From: Gallionella sp.
GTDB lineage: Bacteria; Pseudomonadota; Gammaproteobacteria; Burkholderiales; Gallionellaceae
Length of the DNA stretch: 64,000 nt
NCBI GenBank assembly: GCA_023259035.1
Contig: JAHFRA010000006.1
Coordinates: 54,281-118,280, forward strand
Reading direction: 5' to 3'
Below are positions 21,350-29,432 of the stretch, in pieces (position 1 is the stretch's first letter; the number at the start of each line of letters is the position of its first letter). The position numbers and the translations under genes were made by a program. The notes beneath the pieces were generated by a model. That model saw only the letters and a list, made by a program, of their open reading frames with translations, was not told the DNA's origin and did not search any database.

Positions 21350-21694
21350 CTATTTTGGAATCTCCTTGGACTTAGAATCGTCGGCAGGATTAGCCGCAGG
21401 CGCAGCCGGGGCCGCTTGAGTGGCAGCCGGCTTTACTTTATCCATTACCCCTTGCTGTTGCGCGGGATGTGCATAAAGGTAAGTCAGCGACAAACTGGTA
21501 ACAAAAAACATCGTCGCAGCAACTGCCGTACTGCGACTAAGAAAATTTGCCGAGCCACTGGAGCCAAACAGGCTACCTGCCGAACCCGTGCCAAATGCCG
21601 CGCCCATATCGGCACCCTTGCCATGCTGCATCAGCACCAAACCGATCAACACCACCGCTGTCACAACGTGTACCACCCAAACTAATGTTTCCAC
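21350..21694 (-). CDS. secG: Preprotein translocase subunit SecG
   Basis: Predicted 114 aa. Two membrane helices (about 3-23 and 55-73) are joined by the conserved loop VLMQHGKGADMGAAFGTG and SLFGSSGSANFLSRSTA. The C-terminal tail is rich in Ala, Pro and Lys. It assists the SecYE channel in protein export. Position between tpiA and tRNA-Leu is conserved in betaproteobacteria. Confidence 0.95.
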   Translation of the reverse strand: METLVWVVHVVTAVVLIGLVLMQHGKGADMGAAFGTGSAGSLFGSSGSANFLSRSTAVAATMFFVTSLSLTYLYAHPAQQQGVMDKVKPAATQAAPAAPAANPADDSKSKEIPK

Positions 21695-21761
21695 ACACTA
21701 CCCCACAAAAACAAATCAAATCCAAATATCAGGAAGCTAACCTTGACCAGAACGCAAAACT

Positions 21762-22520
21762 TTATGCCCGAGCGCCCGCGCGGCAAATAGCCAAAAACTC
21801 ACTGGCCACCAAGGATGCTCCGCCGACCAACCCACCATCAATATCCGGCATGGCAAACAACTCTGCCGCATTATTTGCCTTGACGCTGCCACCATAGAGT
21901 ATACACAAGCTTTGCGCCACTTGGCTATCATGTTTTGCGACACGCTCGCGAATAAACGCATGAACCGTTTGCGCCTGGCTGGGCGCTGCTGTTTTACCCG
22001 TGCCGATCGCCCAAACCGGCTCGTATGCAATCACGGCATTCGACAAGGTTTGCACGCCTGCATGGCTAAGCACCGCATCCAATTGCGTCGCCACAACCTG
22101 CTCTGTGACACCTGACTCCCTTTCTGCCAAAGTCTCGCCAACACAAAAGATCGGCTTCATGCCCGCCTTCAGCGTGGCAGTAAACTTGGCATCAGCGATC
22201 TCATTACTTTCATGAAACAAACCGCGACGCTCAGAGTGACCGATGATTACGTAGCTGCAACCGAAATCTGTCAGCATGCCCGGCGCGACCGCGCCTGTAA
22301 AAGCCCCCTCCTCATACTGATTGAGGTTCTGCGCGCCCCACGCCACATTGCTACCCTGCAGCAATGACTGGACCTGTGCGAGATAAGGATATGGCACACA
22401 AACCGCATAGTCCGCGCCGCGCAATTCGCGCACGCCCGCCAGGATAGCTTCGAGCAGCGCCCGATTGCTCGCCAAACGACCATACATCTTCCAATTGCCA
22501 ACGATCAGCTTGCGGCGCAT
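21762..22520 (-). CDS. tpiA: Triosephosphate isomerase
   Basis: Predicted 252 aa from MRRKLIVGNWKMY, preferred because GGGGGA lies about 6 bases before this ATG. Interconverts dihydroxyacetone phosphate and glyceraldehyde 3-phosphate in glycolysis and the Calvin cycle. Catalytic residues are visible: Lys in GNWKM, His in IIGHSERR, Glu in AYEPVWAIGTGKTA (loop 6), and the phosphate-binding GGSVKANNA. Full length. Confidence 0.97.
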   Translation of the reverse strand: MRRKLIVGNWKMYGRLASNRALLEAILAGVRELRGADYAVCVPYPYLAQVQSLLQGSNVAWGAQNLNQYEEGAFTGAVAPGMLTDFGCSYVIIGHSERRGLFHESNEIADAKFTATLKAGMKPIFCVGETLAERESGVTEQVVATQLDAVLSHAGVQTLSNAVIAYEPVWAIGTGKTAAPSQAQTVHAFIRERVAKHDSQVAQSLCILYGGSVKANNAAELFAMPDIDGGLVGGASLVASEFLAICRAGARA

Positions 22521-22669
22521 GTCGTCCCCCAGATAACCCAAAGAACCGCGATGCTACCTGCGAAAGAATAAACGGTCAACGAAACATAAGGGGGTCTACG
22601 ATTCAGACGACTGACCAATTCACCGATCTGCGGCATAATACGCGTATCGTTTTTTGAAAGTCTGATGCA

Positions 22670-24016
22670 ATGAGAATTTCCGTGATTGGTTCCGGCTATG
22701 TAGGCCTTGTCTCCGGCGCCTGTCTCGCCGAACTGGGCAACGATGTTGTCTGCCTGGATGTCGATCCGCGCAAAATCGAGATTCTCAACAATGGCGGCGT
22801 GCCGATTTACGAACCCGGCCTGGAAGAGATCATCAAGAGCAACGTCGCCGCAGGCCGTTTGCGCTTCACCACCGACATCAACGAGAGTGTGGCGCACGGG
22901 CTGGTGCAGATGATCGCGGTGGGCACGCCTTCCGGTGAGGACGGCTCGGCAGATCTGCAATACGTAATCGCTGCCGCGCGCAACATCGGCCGCAGCATGA
23001 GCGGTTACAAGGTGATCGTCGACAAATCCACTGTACCGGTCGGCACTGCCGACAAGGTCAAACTGGCGGTGCAGGAAGAATTGGCCAAGCGCGGCATTGG
23101 TTCCTCCCCCGACAACGGGGGACTGCAATTCAGCGTAGTGTCCAATCCGGAATTCCTCAAGGAAGGCGCGGCCATCGACGACTTCAACCGCCCCGACCGC
23201 ATCGTCATCGGTGCCGAGGACGAGCAGGCGATCAAGGTGATGCGCGAAATGTATGCGCCGTTTCAGCGCAACCATGACCGTCTGATGGTGATGGACATCC
23301 GCTCCGCCGAACTGACCAAATATGCCGCAAACGCGATGCTCGCCACACGCATCTCGTTCATGAACGAATTGGCTAACCTCGCCGAGAAGGTCGGCGCGGA
23401 CATCGAACATGTGCGCAAAGGCATCGGCTCCGATCAACGCATCGGCTATCATTTCCTCTACGCAGGCTGCGGCTACGGCGGCTCATGCTTCCCCAAGGAC
23501 ATCCGCGCGCTACAGCGTACCGGCGAAGAATACGGCCTGCCGCTGAAGGTGCTGGAGGCGGTAGAACGCGTCAACGATGCCCAAAAAAACGTGCTGCTGC
23601 ACAAGATCACACAACGCTTCGGCGAGAACCTGAAAGGCAAACACTTTGCACTATGGGGATTGGCGTTTAAACCGGGCACCGACGATATGCGCGAGGCGAC
23701 CAGCCGCGTGGTGATGGAAGGTCTGTGGGCGCACGGCGCAACCGTTACCGCCTACGACCCGGCGGCAATGAAGGAAACCCAACACATTTATGGACAGCGC
23801 GCCGACCTGCGCTATGCCGACAACCCCAAGGATGCGTTGCACGGAGCCGACGCGCTGGTCATCGTCACCGAGTGGAAAGCCTTCAAGAGCCCGGATTTCA
23901 ACGTCATCAAGGCACAACTGAAAAATCCGGTGATCTTCGATGGCCGCAATCTGTTCGAACCTGCCAGCGTCGCCGCGCTGGGCATCGAGTACCACGGCAT
24001 CGGACGCGAAGGTTAA
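22670..24016 (+). CDS. ugd: UDP-glucose 6-dehydrogenase
   Basis: Predicted 448 aa. It oxidises UDP-glucose to UDP-glucuronate with two NAD+. The N-terminal Rossmann motif is [15 protein letters not shown]. The catalytic cysteine lies in [14 protein letters not shown]. The central helix and the C-terminal UDP-binding domain ([15 protein letters not shown]) are present. It is divergent from tpiA and convergent with the HDOD gene. It would supply UDP-glucuronate to the arn-like genes downstream. Confidence 0.97.
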   Translation: MRISVIGSGYVGLVSGACLAELGNDVVCLDVDPRKIEILNNGGVPIYEPGLEEIIKSNVAAGRLRFTTDINESVAHGLVQMIAVGTPSGEDGSADLQYVIAAARNIGRSMSGYKVIVDKSTVPVGTADKVKLAVQEELAKRGIGSSPDNGGLQFSVVSNPEFLKEGAAIDDFNRPDRIVIGAEDEQAIKVMREMYAPFQRNHDRLMVMDIRSAELTKYAANAMLATRISFMNELANLAEKVGADIEHVRKGIGSDQRIGYHFLYAGCGYGGSCFPKDIRALQRTGEEYGLPLKVLEAVERVNDAQKNVLLHKITQRFGENLKGKHFALWGLAFKPGTDDMREATSRVVMEGLWAHGATVTAYDPAAMKETQHIYGQRADLRYADNPKDALHGADALVIVTEWKAFKSPDFNVIKAQLKNPVIFDGRNLFEPASVAALGIEYHGIGREG

Positions 24017-24028
24017 AAGCAGACAGGT

Positions 24029-24874
24029 CTAATCGTGCGGATGATTGATGTCGCAGGCGATGCCGGCGTCCGCAGCAATCATTTGCACCACTTCTTCAAT
24101 CGGCATGCGCAACAACTCGGCAATATCCTTGTAGTCGTCAGGAAGCGCCGGATCATCCCAGCTGTTAGCGGAATGGCGCGCCAGATTGACCGCCAGCACC
24201 ACGTTGCGCACGCGCGGCTGATTTGAACATGCATCGCTCATCAGCGTCAGCAACAATTGCGGCAATTCCCATTGAACGGCCAACTCATGCTGCAATTCCA
24301 ACAGACTGAAACCGAGAACCTGCTCCTGAATAGTGCGGCTGCGCAACAATTTATCCCTTTGCTGGATGACGCTGATTTCCAGCATAGCTTCAGGGTCAAA
24401 GCACCACATCAGAATCTCGGCGATATCATGCAACAATGCCGCGATGCGCACCTCTTCATAGTGCAGATCGCGCAACCGCACGCCCCAGTCCTTGGCATAT
24501 TCAGAGGCAAGATGAGAGCGGTGTACGGAGTGCAACAACTGCGAGAGCGCCGGGATGTTTTGCTTCAACACATTCTCGACCAGCGGCTCCGGCGGAACCT
24601 TGCTGAAGATTGGTTCGATGCCCAACATCAGCAATGCCTGCTCCACCTGGATAACCTCGGTGGTCTGTATCTTGTGTTTGTGCTGCTGGAGATAGCGCAA
24701 CAGCTTGACGGTCATGATGGGATCGCGCGCGATGACTGCGGCGACCGAATGCGCGGTCAATTTTTTCTCATCTTCACGCAACGCATTCAAATCGCGCGCG
24801 GTCTTTTTCAGAACCGGCAAGTCCGCGTGCGTGAGTATTGCTACCCAGTATTCCAGTCCCTTTCCCACTGACAT
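24029..24874 (-). CDS. HDOD domain protein
   Basis: Predicted 281 aa from MSVGKGLEYWVAIL, chosen for its GGGGGCG ribosome site; the frame runs 50 codons further upstream without one. The central region shows an HDOD-type helical fold, with HRSHLASEYAKD and AALLHDIAEILMW resembling the degenerate HD-phosphohydrolase signature. HDOD proteins are usually non-catalytic adaptors in signalling and stress control. Specific role unknown. Confidence 0.85.
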   Translation of the reverse strand: MSVGKGLEYWVAILTHADLPVLKKTARDLNALREDEKKLTAHSVAAVIARDPIMTVKLLRYLQQHKHKIQTTEVIQVEQALLMLGIEPIFSKVPPEPLVENVLKQNIPALSQLLHSVHRSHLASEYAKDWGVRLRDLHYEEVRIAALLHDIAEILMWCFDPEAMLEISVIQQRDKLLRSRTIQEQVLGFSLLELQHELAVQWELPQLLLTLMSDACSNQPRVRNVVLAVNLARHSANSWDDPALPDDYKDIAELLRMPIEEVVQMIAADAGIACDINHPHD

Positions 24875-25004
24875 ATCGCCCCCGCCTATTTTGCCTGCCA
24901 ATATACTAGCAATTTTTGGGGTTGCACATACAACATTGCGAGCCATGCCTGTTCTGTCGAAGCGGCCCGCGAATGAAGAGAGCAACTGCACGCATGGCGT
25001 GCTC

Positions 25005-25907
25005 CTACAAAACCCCGGCCGCAACTGCCAGCTTGCCGACCCGACCTTCCACTTCGCGCATCACCACTTCATGGCGCGGTAACGCGCCGGCATCCAGCCC
25101 TTGCAAATATTGCTGCATCGACACCAACGCATAGCCCTGCGCCTGCCAGCCTTGCAGCAATTGCTCGAATATCGGCATCCATTTGCCGCCTTCCAGTTCG
25201 GCGTGCAGGGTAAACACATGCCCGGTGACAGGCGGTTTCTCGGTGAGCTGCAGGATGTGTTGCGCGACGTTGTTCAGCGTGATGCCGTCGCGGTTCATCA
25301 GTTCGTCGAGGGTCGGCAGCGTGGTAGGCAGCTGCGGGCAGGCGACAATTTCGGCTTGCCAGGTTGGAATGAAGGGATGCGTGCCGCGCGTATCCGAACT
25401 GTAATCGAACCCCATGCGCTGCGTCAGGCGCAATGCGTGGCGGTTCGTCTGCCAACCGGCTGCGGCGTGGGCGTGCGGTGCTTCGCCAAAAACTTCCGTG
25501 TAACGATCCACCGCGCGCTGCAATTCGCGCCGCGTCCAATCGGCGCCCTTGTCCGCCACATAATCCTGCCAGCGGATATGGTCATGGCAATGGATGCCAA
25601 CCTCGAAGCCAGCGTCGCGCACGCTGCGCATGATCGCCGCGCATTTCCTGCCGATATCCGGCCCCGGCAACAGCGTGCCATACAGCAGCGTCTTGATGCC
25701 ATAATGTTCCACCACCGAAGTGCGCGATACCTTGCCGATGAAACCGGGGCGGAACACGCGTTTGATGGCGCGCCCGGTGTGATCCGGGCCGAGTGAGAAG
25801 AAAAAAGTGGCCTGCGCGTTGTGGCGCTGCAATGTTTCGACCAGACGCGGCACGCCTTCGCGCGTGCCGCGATAGGTGTCCACATCGATTTTGAGGGCGA
25901 GATTCAT
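25005..25907 (-). CDS. arnD: Polysaccharide deacetylase family, ArnD-like deformylase
   Basis: Predicted 300 aa from MNLALKIDVDTYRGT. NodB-fold deacetylase: the catalytic/metal Asp is in KIDVDTYRG and the metal histidines in GIHCHDHIRW; the later motifs AHAAAGWQTN and FTLHAELEGG match ArnD. The expected reaction is deformylation of undecaprenyl-phosphate-4-formamido-arabinose at the periplasmic face. It follows the decarboxylase gene after a hairpin-forming spacer. Confidence 0.88.
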   Translation of the reverse strand: MNLALKIDVDTYRGTREGVPRLVETLQRHNAQATFFFSLGPDHTGRAIKRVFRPGFIGKVSRTSVVEHYGIKTLLYGTLLPGPDIGRKCAAIMRSVRDAGFEVGIHCHDHIRWQDYVADKGADWTRRELQRAVDRYTEVFGEAPHAHAAAGWQTNRHALRLTQRMGFDYSSDTRGTHPFIPTWQAEIVACPQLPTTLPTLDELMNRDGITLNNVAQHILQLTEKPPVTGHVFTLHAELEGGKWMPIFEQLLQGWQAQGYALVSMQQYLQGLDAGALPRHEVVMREVEGRVGKLAVAAGVL

Positions 25908-25908
25908 A

Positions 25909-25969
25909 GGGACTGAGGACTGAGGACTGAGGGCGGAGATTTTAACCTCAGTCCTCAGCACTCAGTCCT
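25909..25969. repeat. Heptamer-based hairpin between arnD-like and decarboxylase genes
   Basis: Left arm at 25909-25932 is three and a half copies of GGACTGA. The right arm (25946-25969) is its near-perfect inverse, with two mismatches, leaving a 13-base loop. The transcript would form a 24-bp stem and could influence expression of the downstream gene. It is not followed by a T run, so it is not a standard terminator. Confidence 0.8.
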
Positions 25970-25973
25970 GCTT

Positions 25974-27017
25974 CTAATCTACCAAACCGCGCGCTTCCGC
26001 CACCTGTCCACGATACGCATCAAAAATCTTGCGCAGCGTGTCGGCCATGTTGATGGTCGGCTTCCAGTCCAAGTCCTCGCAGGTGTTGGTGATTTTCGGC
26101 ACGCGATTCTGCACATCCTGATAGCCTTTGCCGTAATACGCTGCCGACGTGGTTTCGACGATCTTCACCTTTTGTGCCGATTCGCGGTATTCCGGATATT
26201 CCTTGGCCAGCTTGAGCATCATGTCAGCCAGGTCGCGGATCGCGAAATTATTGACCGGGTTGCCGATGTTGTAGATCTTGCCGGTCGCGATGCCATCCTT
26301 GTTGGCGATGATTTTCATCAGTGCCGCGATGCCGTCGTCGACATAAGTAAATGCGCGTTTCTGATGTCCGCCGTCCACCAGGCTGATGTTCTCACCACGC
26401 ACGATGTGGCCGAGGAATTGCGTCACAACACGCGAGCTACCTTCCTTCGGCGTATGGATCGAATCCAGCCCGGAACCGATCCAGTTGAACGGGCGGAACA
26501 GCGTGAAGTTCAGACCCTGCTCCATGCCATAACCCCAGATCACGCGATCCATCAGCTGTTTGGAGCAGGAATAAATCCAGCGCGGCATATTGATCGGGCC
26601 GCAGATCAACTCGGATTCTTCCGGATCGAATTCGCTGTCATGGCACATGCCGTACACTTCGGAAGTAGATGGGAACACCAGATGTTTGCCGTATTTGACC
26701 GCAGCGCGCACGATAGGCAAATTGGCCTCAAAGTCCAGCTCGAACACGCGTAGCGGCTGCTTGACGTAAGTTGCCGGTGTGGCGATCGCCACCAGCGGCA
26801 GGATCACATCGCACTTCTTGACGTGGTATTCGACCCACTCCCTGTTGATCGTGATGTCGCCCTCGAAAAAGTGAAAACGCGGCTTGCCGAGCAAATCGGA
26901 GATGCGGTCGGTGCTCATGTCCATGCCATACACTTCCCAGTCGGTGGTAGCAAGGATGCGGTTGGATAGGTGATGACCGATGAAGCCGTTCACGCCGAGG
27001 ATCAATACTTTTTTCAT
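25974..27017 (-). CDS. UDP-glucuronate decarboxylase (ArnA C-terminal-domain type)
   Basis: Predicted 347 aa from MKKVLILGVNGFIG; the frame extends 22 codons further without support. Short-chain dehydrogenase fold with NAD motif GVNGFIGHHL. Catalytic residues of the ArnA dehydrogenase domain are present: FPSTSEVYG (Ser, Glu), YSCSK (Tyr, Lys), and Arg in GGHQKRAFTYVDD. It should oxidise and decarboxylate UDP-glucuronate to UDP-4-keto-arabinose. In E. coli this domain is fused to the formyltransferase; here it is a separate protein. Confidence 0.92.
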   Translation of the reverse strand: MKKVLILGVNGFIGHHLSNRILATTDWEVYGMDMSTDRISDLLGKPRFHFFEGDITINREWVEYHVKKCDVILPLVAIATPATYVKQPLRVFELDFEANLPIVRAAVKYGKHLVFPSTSEVYGMCHDSEFDPEESELICGPINMPRWIYSCSKQLMDRVIWGYGMEQGLNFTLFRPFNWIGSGLDSIHTPKEGSSRVVTQFLGHIVRGENISLVDGGHQKRAFTYVDDGIAALMKIIANKDGIATGKIYNIGNPVNNFAIRDLADMMLKLAKEYPEYRESAQKVKIVETTSAAYYGKGYQDVQNRVPKITNTCEDLDWKPTINMADTLRKIFDAYRGQVAEARGLVD

Positions 27018-27027
27018 TACTATTTCC

Positions 27028-27948
27028 TTAACAATTAAATTCAAATTTTTCCGTGCCATACTGCGCGGCGAACTCCGCCGCACTCATCCCGACACCATCC
27101 AGTTCGAAGCGCACCACACGCAGCACACCGCTACCGCAGATCGCATAGGCCTTGCCATCCTTCACATAGAAAGCGGGCTTCTCACCCGACACCGTGCAGC
27201 CAGTCACCATCGTCTGCAAAATGCGCAGCGACTTGCCCAGCAATTGCGTGGTCGCACCCGGATACGGCGGAGCCACGGCGCGCACCAGATTGTGTATGGC
27301 CTGCGCCGGTTGCGACCAGTCGATGACGCCGTCTTCCGCTTTGCGCCCGCCAAAATACGCGCCTTTGCTCAAGTCCTGCTTCAGCGCCCGCGCGTTGCCT
27401 GCCAGCAATGCGGGAAGCACATCATTCAATGCGATTTCCGCCGCCACCGTCACCTTCTGGAACACTTGCAGCGCGGTGTCGTCTGGCAAAATCGGCACCG
27501 CCTGCTGCGCGACGATGTCGCCGTTGTCCGGCTTCTCGGTCATGTAATGCAGCGTCGCACCGGTTTCCGTTTCGCCGTGGATTATCGCCCAATTCACCGG
27601 CACGCGGCCACGGTATTTCGGCAGCAGCGAGCCGTGCATATTCAGCGCGCCGTTTTTCGGGATTTCCAGCAACTCGCGCTTGAGCATTTCGCGGTAGTAG
27701 AACGAAAAGAAAAAATCCGGCTGCAACGCACGGATTTGTTCGACTACTTCCGGCGCATTCGGGTCGTCCGGCGTGATCACCGAAATGCCGTGCAGCGCCG
27801 CCAGCTCCGCCACGCTGTCGAACCAGATGGTTTCCTTCGGGTTGTCGCGGTGCGTCACCACCAACGGCACTTCGACGCCATGCGCCAGCAACACCGACAG
27901 GCAGCGGTAACCGACGTTATGGTACGCAAACACGACAGCGCTACTCAT
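27028..27948 (-). CDS. UDP-4-amino-arabinose formyltransferase (ArnA N-terminal-domain type)
   Basis: Predicted 306 aa of the Fmt/ArnA family. The catalytic Asn and His lie in LNMHGSLLPKYRGRVPVNW and the Asp in KPDNGDIV, the same arrangement as the formyltransferase half of ArnA. The C-terminal domain (about 205-306) has the OB-like fold. It should formylate UDP-Ara4N using formyltetrahydrofolate. It overlaps the arnC-like gene by 8 bp and sits 10 bp before the decarboxylase start. Confidence 0.92.
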   Translation of the reverse strand: MSSAVVFAYHNVGYRCLSVLLAHGVEVPLVVTHRDNPKETIWFDSVAELAALHGISVITPDDPNAPEVVEQIRALQPDFFFSFYYREMLKRELLEIPKNGALNMHGSLLPKYRGRVPVNWAIIHGETETGATLHYMTEKPDNGDIVAQQAVPILPDDTALQVFQKVTVAAEIALNDVLPALLAGNARALKQDLSKGAYFGGRKAEDGVIDWSQPAQAIHNLVRAVAPPYPGATTQLLGKSLRILQTMVTGCTVSGEKPAFYVKDGKAYAICGSGVLRVVRFELDGVGMSAAEFAAQYGTEKFEFNC

Positions 27949-28882
27949 CGCGCTTTTCCAGAATAGCCTCGACGAGGTAGCGCGGCCTATGGCGTACCTG
28001 CTGATAAATGCGCCCGATGTATTCGCCGAGCAGGCCGATGCCGAACAGCGTGATGCCGATCAGGAAAAAAGCGATGGCGAACAGCGTGAACAGCCCTTCC
28101 GCTTCCGGTCCGATCATCAAGCGGCGCACCAACAGGAACACCACGAAGAAGCCGGACAGCACGGAAATCGCGATGCCCAGCATCGAAAACATCTGCAACG
28201 GCACCAGCGAAAAACTGGTCATCAAATCGAAGTTCAGGCGGATCAAGCTGTACAGCGAATACTTCGACTCACCCGCCGCGCGCTCGTCATGCCCTACCAC
28301 CACCTCGGCAGGGTTGCGCGCAAAGGTATAGGCCAGCGCCGGAATGAACGTGCTCACCTCGCGGCAGGAATTGATCGCGTCGATGATACGACGGTCATAG
28401 GCGCGAAACATGCAACCCTGATCGGTCATCTTGATGCGCGTGATGCGCTCGCGCAGCCCGTTCATCGCGCGCGACGCGACATGCCGCCACCAACTGTCGC
28501 TGCGCTGGCGGCGGATCGAGCCGACATAATCATGGCCTTCGTCCATCTTCGCCAGCAACATGCCGATGTCCTCCGGCGGGTTCTGCAAGTCGGCATCCAG
28601 CGTAACGACGCACTGCCCCCGGCTCTGCTCGAAAGCCGCCATTATCGCCATGTGCTGGCCGAAATTGCCGTTGAACAGGATCACCCGCGTCACATCGGGT
28701 CTCGCCTGGAATTGCTCGCGCAAAATCGCGGCAGAACGGTCGCGGCTGCCATCGTTGACGAACAAGACCTCGTAGGAAATGCCGAGCTTATCCAGCGCCG
28801 GATACAGCCGGTCGAACAATGCCTGCAAGCCCTGCTCTTCGTTATAAACGGGGATGACGACAGAAAGTTGGGGAGTGCTCAT
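27941..28882 (-). CDS. arnC: Undecaprenyl-phosphate aminoarabinose transferase, ArnC-like GT2
   Basis: Predicted 313 aa from MSTPQLSVVIPVYNEEQG. The GT-A fold has the metal-binding motif TLDADLQNPPEDI and the acceptor motif EVSTFIPALAY. Two C-terminal membrane helices (about 232-258 and 266-292) are typical of DPM/ArnC transferases. It should move formamido-arabinose from UDP to undecaprenyl phosphate at the inner membrane. First gene of the four-gene arn-like set. Closely related GtrB-type transferases cannot be fully excluded, but the neighbours favour ArnC. Confidence 0.88.
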   Translation of the reverse strand: MSTPQLSVVIPVYNEEQGLQALFDRLYPALDKLGISYEVLFVNDGSRDRSAAILREQFQARPDVTRVILFNGNFGQHMAIMAAFEQSRGQCVVTLDADLQNPPEDIGMLLAKMDEGHDYVGSIRRQRSDSWWRHVASRAMNGLRERITRIKMTDQGCMFRAYDRRIIDAINSCREVSTFIPALAYTFARNPAEVVVGHDERAAGESKYSLYSLIRLNFDLMTSFSLVPLQMFSMLGIAISVLSGFFVVFLLVRRLMIGPEAEGLFTLFAIAFFLIGITLFGIGLLGEYIGRIYQQVRHRPRYLVEAILEKRDE

Positions 28883-28955
28883 GGGGCGGCATTTTACCGC
28901 ATGGGGCGGCGTTAGCGAAATCCGGAATTGGCCTATATGGCAAAACATCAATGTA

Positions 28956-29006
28956 GCGTGCGCTGTGCGCACGATTCCCGAATCATGCCGTGCGCACAGC
29001 GCACGC
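28956..29006. repeat. Perfect 17-bp inverted repeat
   Basis: GCGTGCGCTGTGCGCAC at 28956-28972 is exactly reverse-complemented at 28990-29006, with a 17-base spacer. It lies upstream of the arnC-like gene and next to a transposase relic. It may be a miniature palindromic element or a regulatory hairpin. Confidence 0.85.
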
Positions 29007-29130
29007 AACACCCATTGCGCCAATTTCATTGCGAAGGTCAAATAAGGCGGCGACAAGCAAACGACAAAAACAGTGCTAGTAGCATACATGGACGCCCATT
29101 TTTGCCGAAGTTCGAGTCGATGATTTTAAG

Positions 29131-29275
29131 ATGGTAAAGATTGCAGCCATGCTGTGCGAACAGGTGAGATGCAACCTGCTGTTTCACCGGTTCGTGGGGA
29201 TATCAGGTAAGCCAGACGATACGCAAACGGATTGAAGAGCACTTCGGCTGGGGTAAAACGGCGGGGCGGAATTAA
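29131..29275 (+). pseudogene. IS5-family transposase relic
   Basis: In one frame MVKIAAMLCEQVRCNLLFHRFVG resembles the N-terminal 'EQL.YNLLFRWFVGL' region of IS5-type transposases. One base out of frame, [19 protein letters not shown] matches the C-terminal 'KRKRIEE.FGWGKT' motif. The catalytic middle is deleted. It is short and inactive, and lies between the arnC-like gene and tex, so an insertion once occurred here. Confidence 0.8.
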
Positions 29276-29432
29276 TGCTTCTCCCTTCGGCAGCTTGTCT
29301 TGTCACAGCACCCAAATTTTCACAAGAATTGTATCTCACCCGTCGTATCACCTATCAGATAGAATTCACGCCATTTTTTCGAGCAGCCTTAATCGGCTGG
29401 CCGTTCAACCATTTTCAACCACCCAGACCCTC

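Noticed and set aside
22505..23452. Long minus-strand frame opposite ugd
   Set aside because: Antisense shadow of a well-supported gene, with no recognisable domain.
29232..29432. 67-codon N-terminal extension of tex
   Set aside because: It begins inside the IS5 relic and lacks the family's N-terminal sequence; MLPSIEQRL matches the known Tex start.
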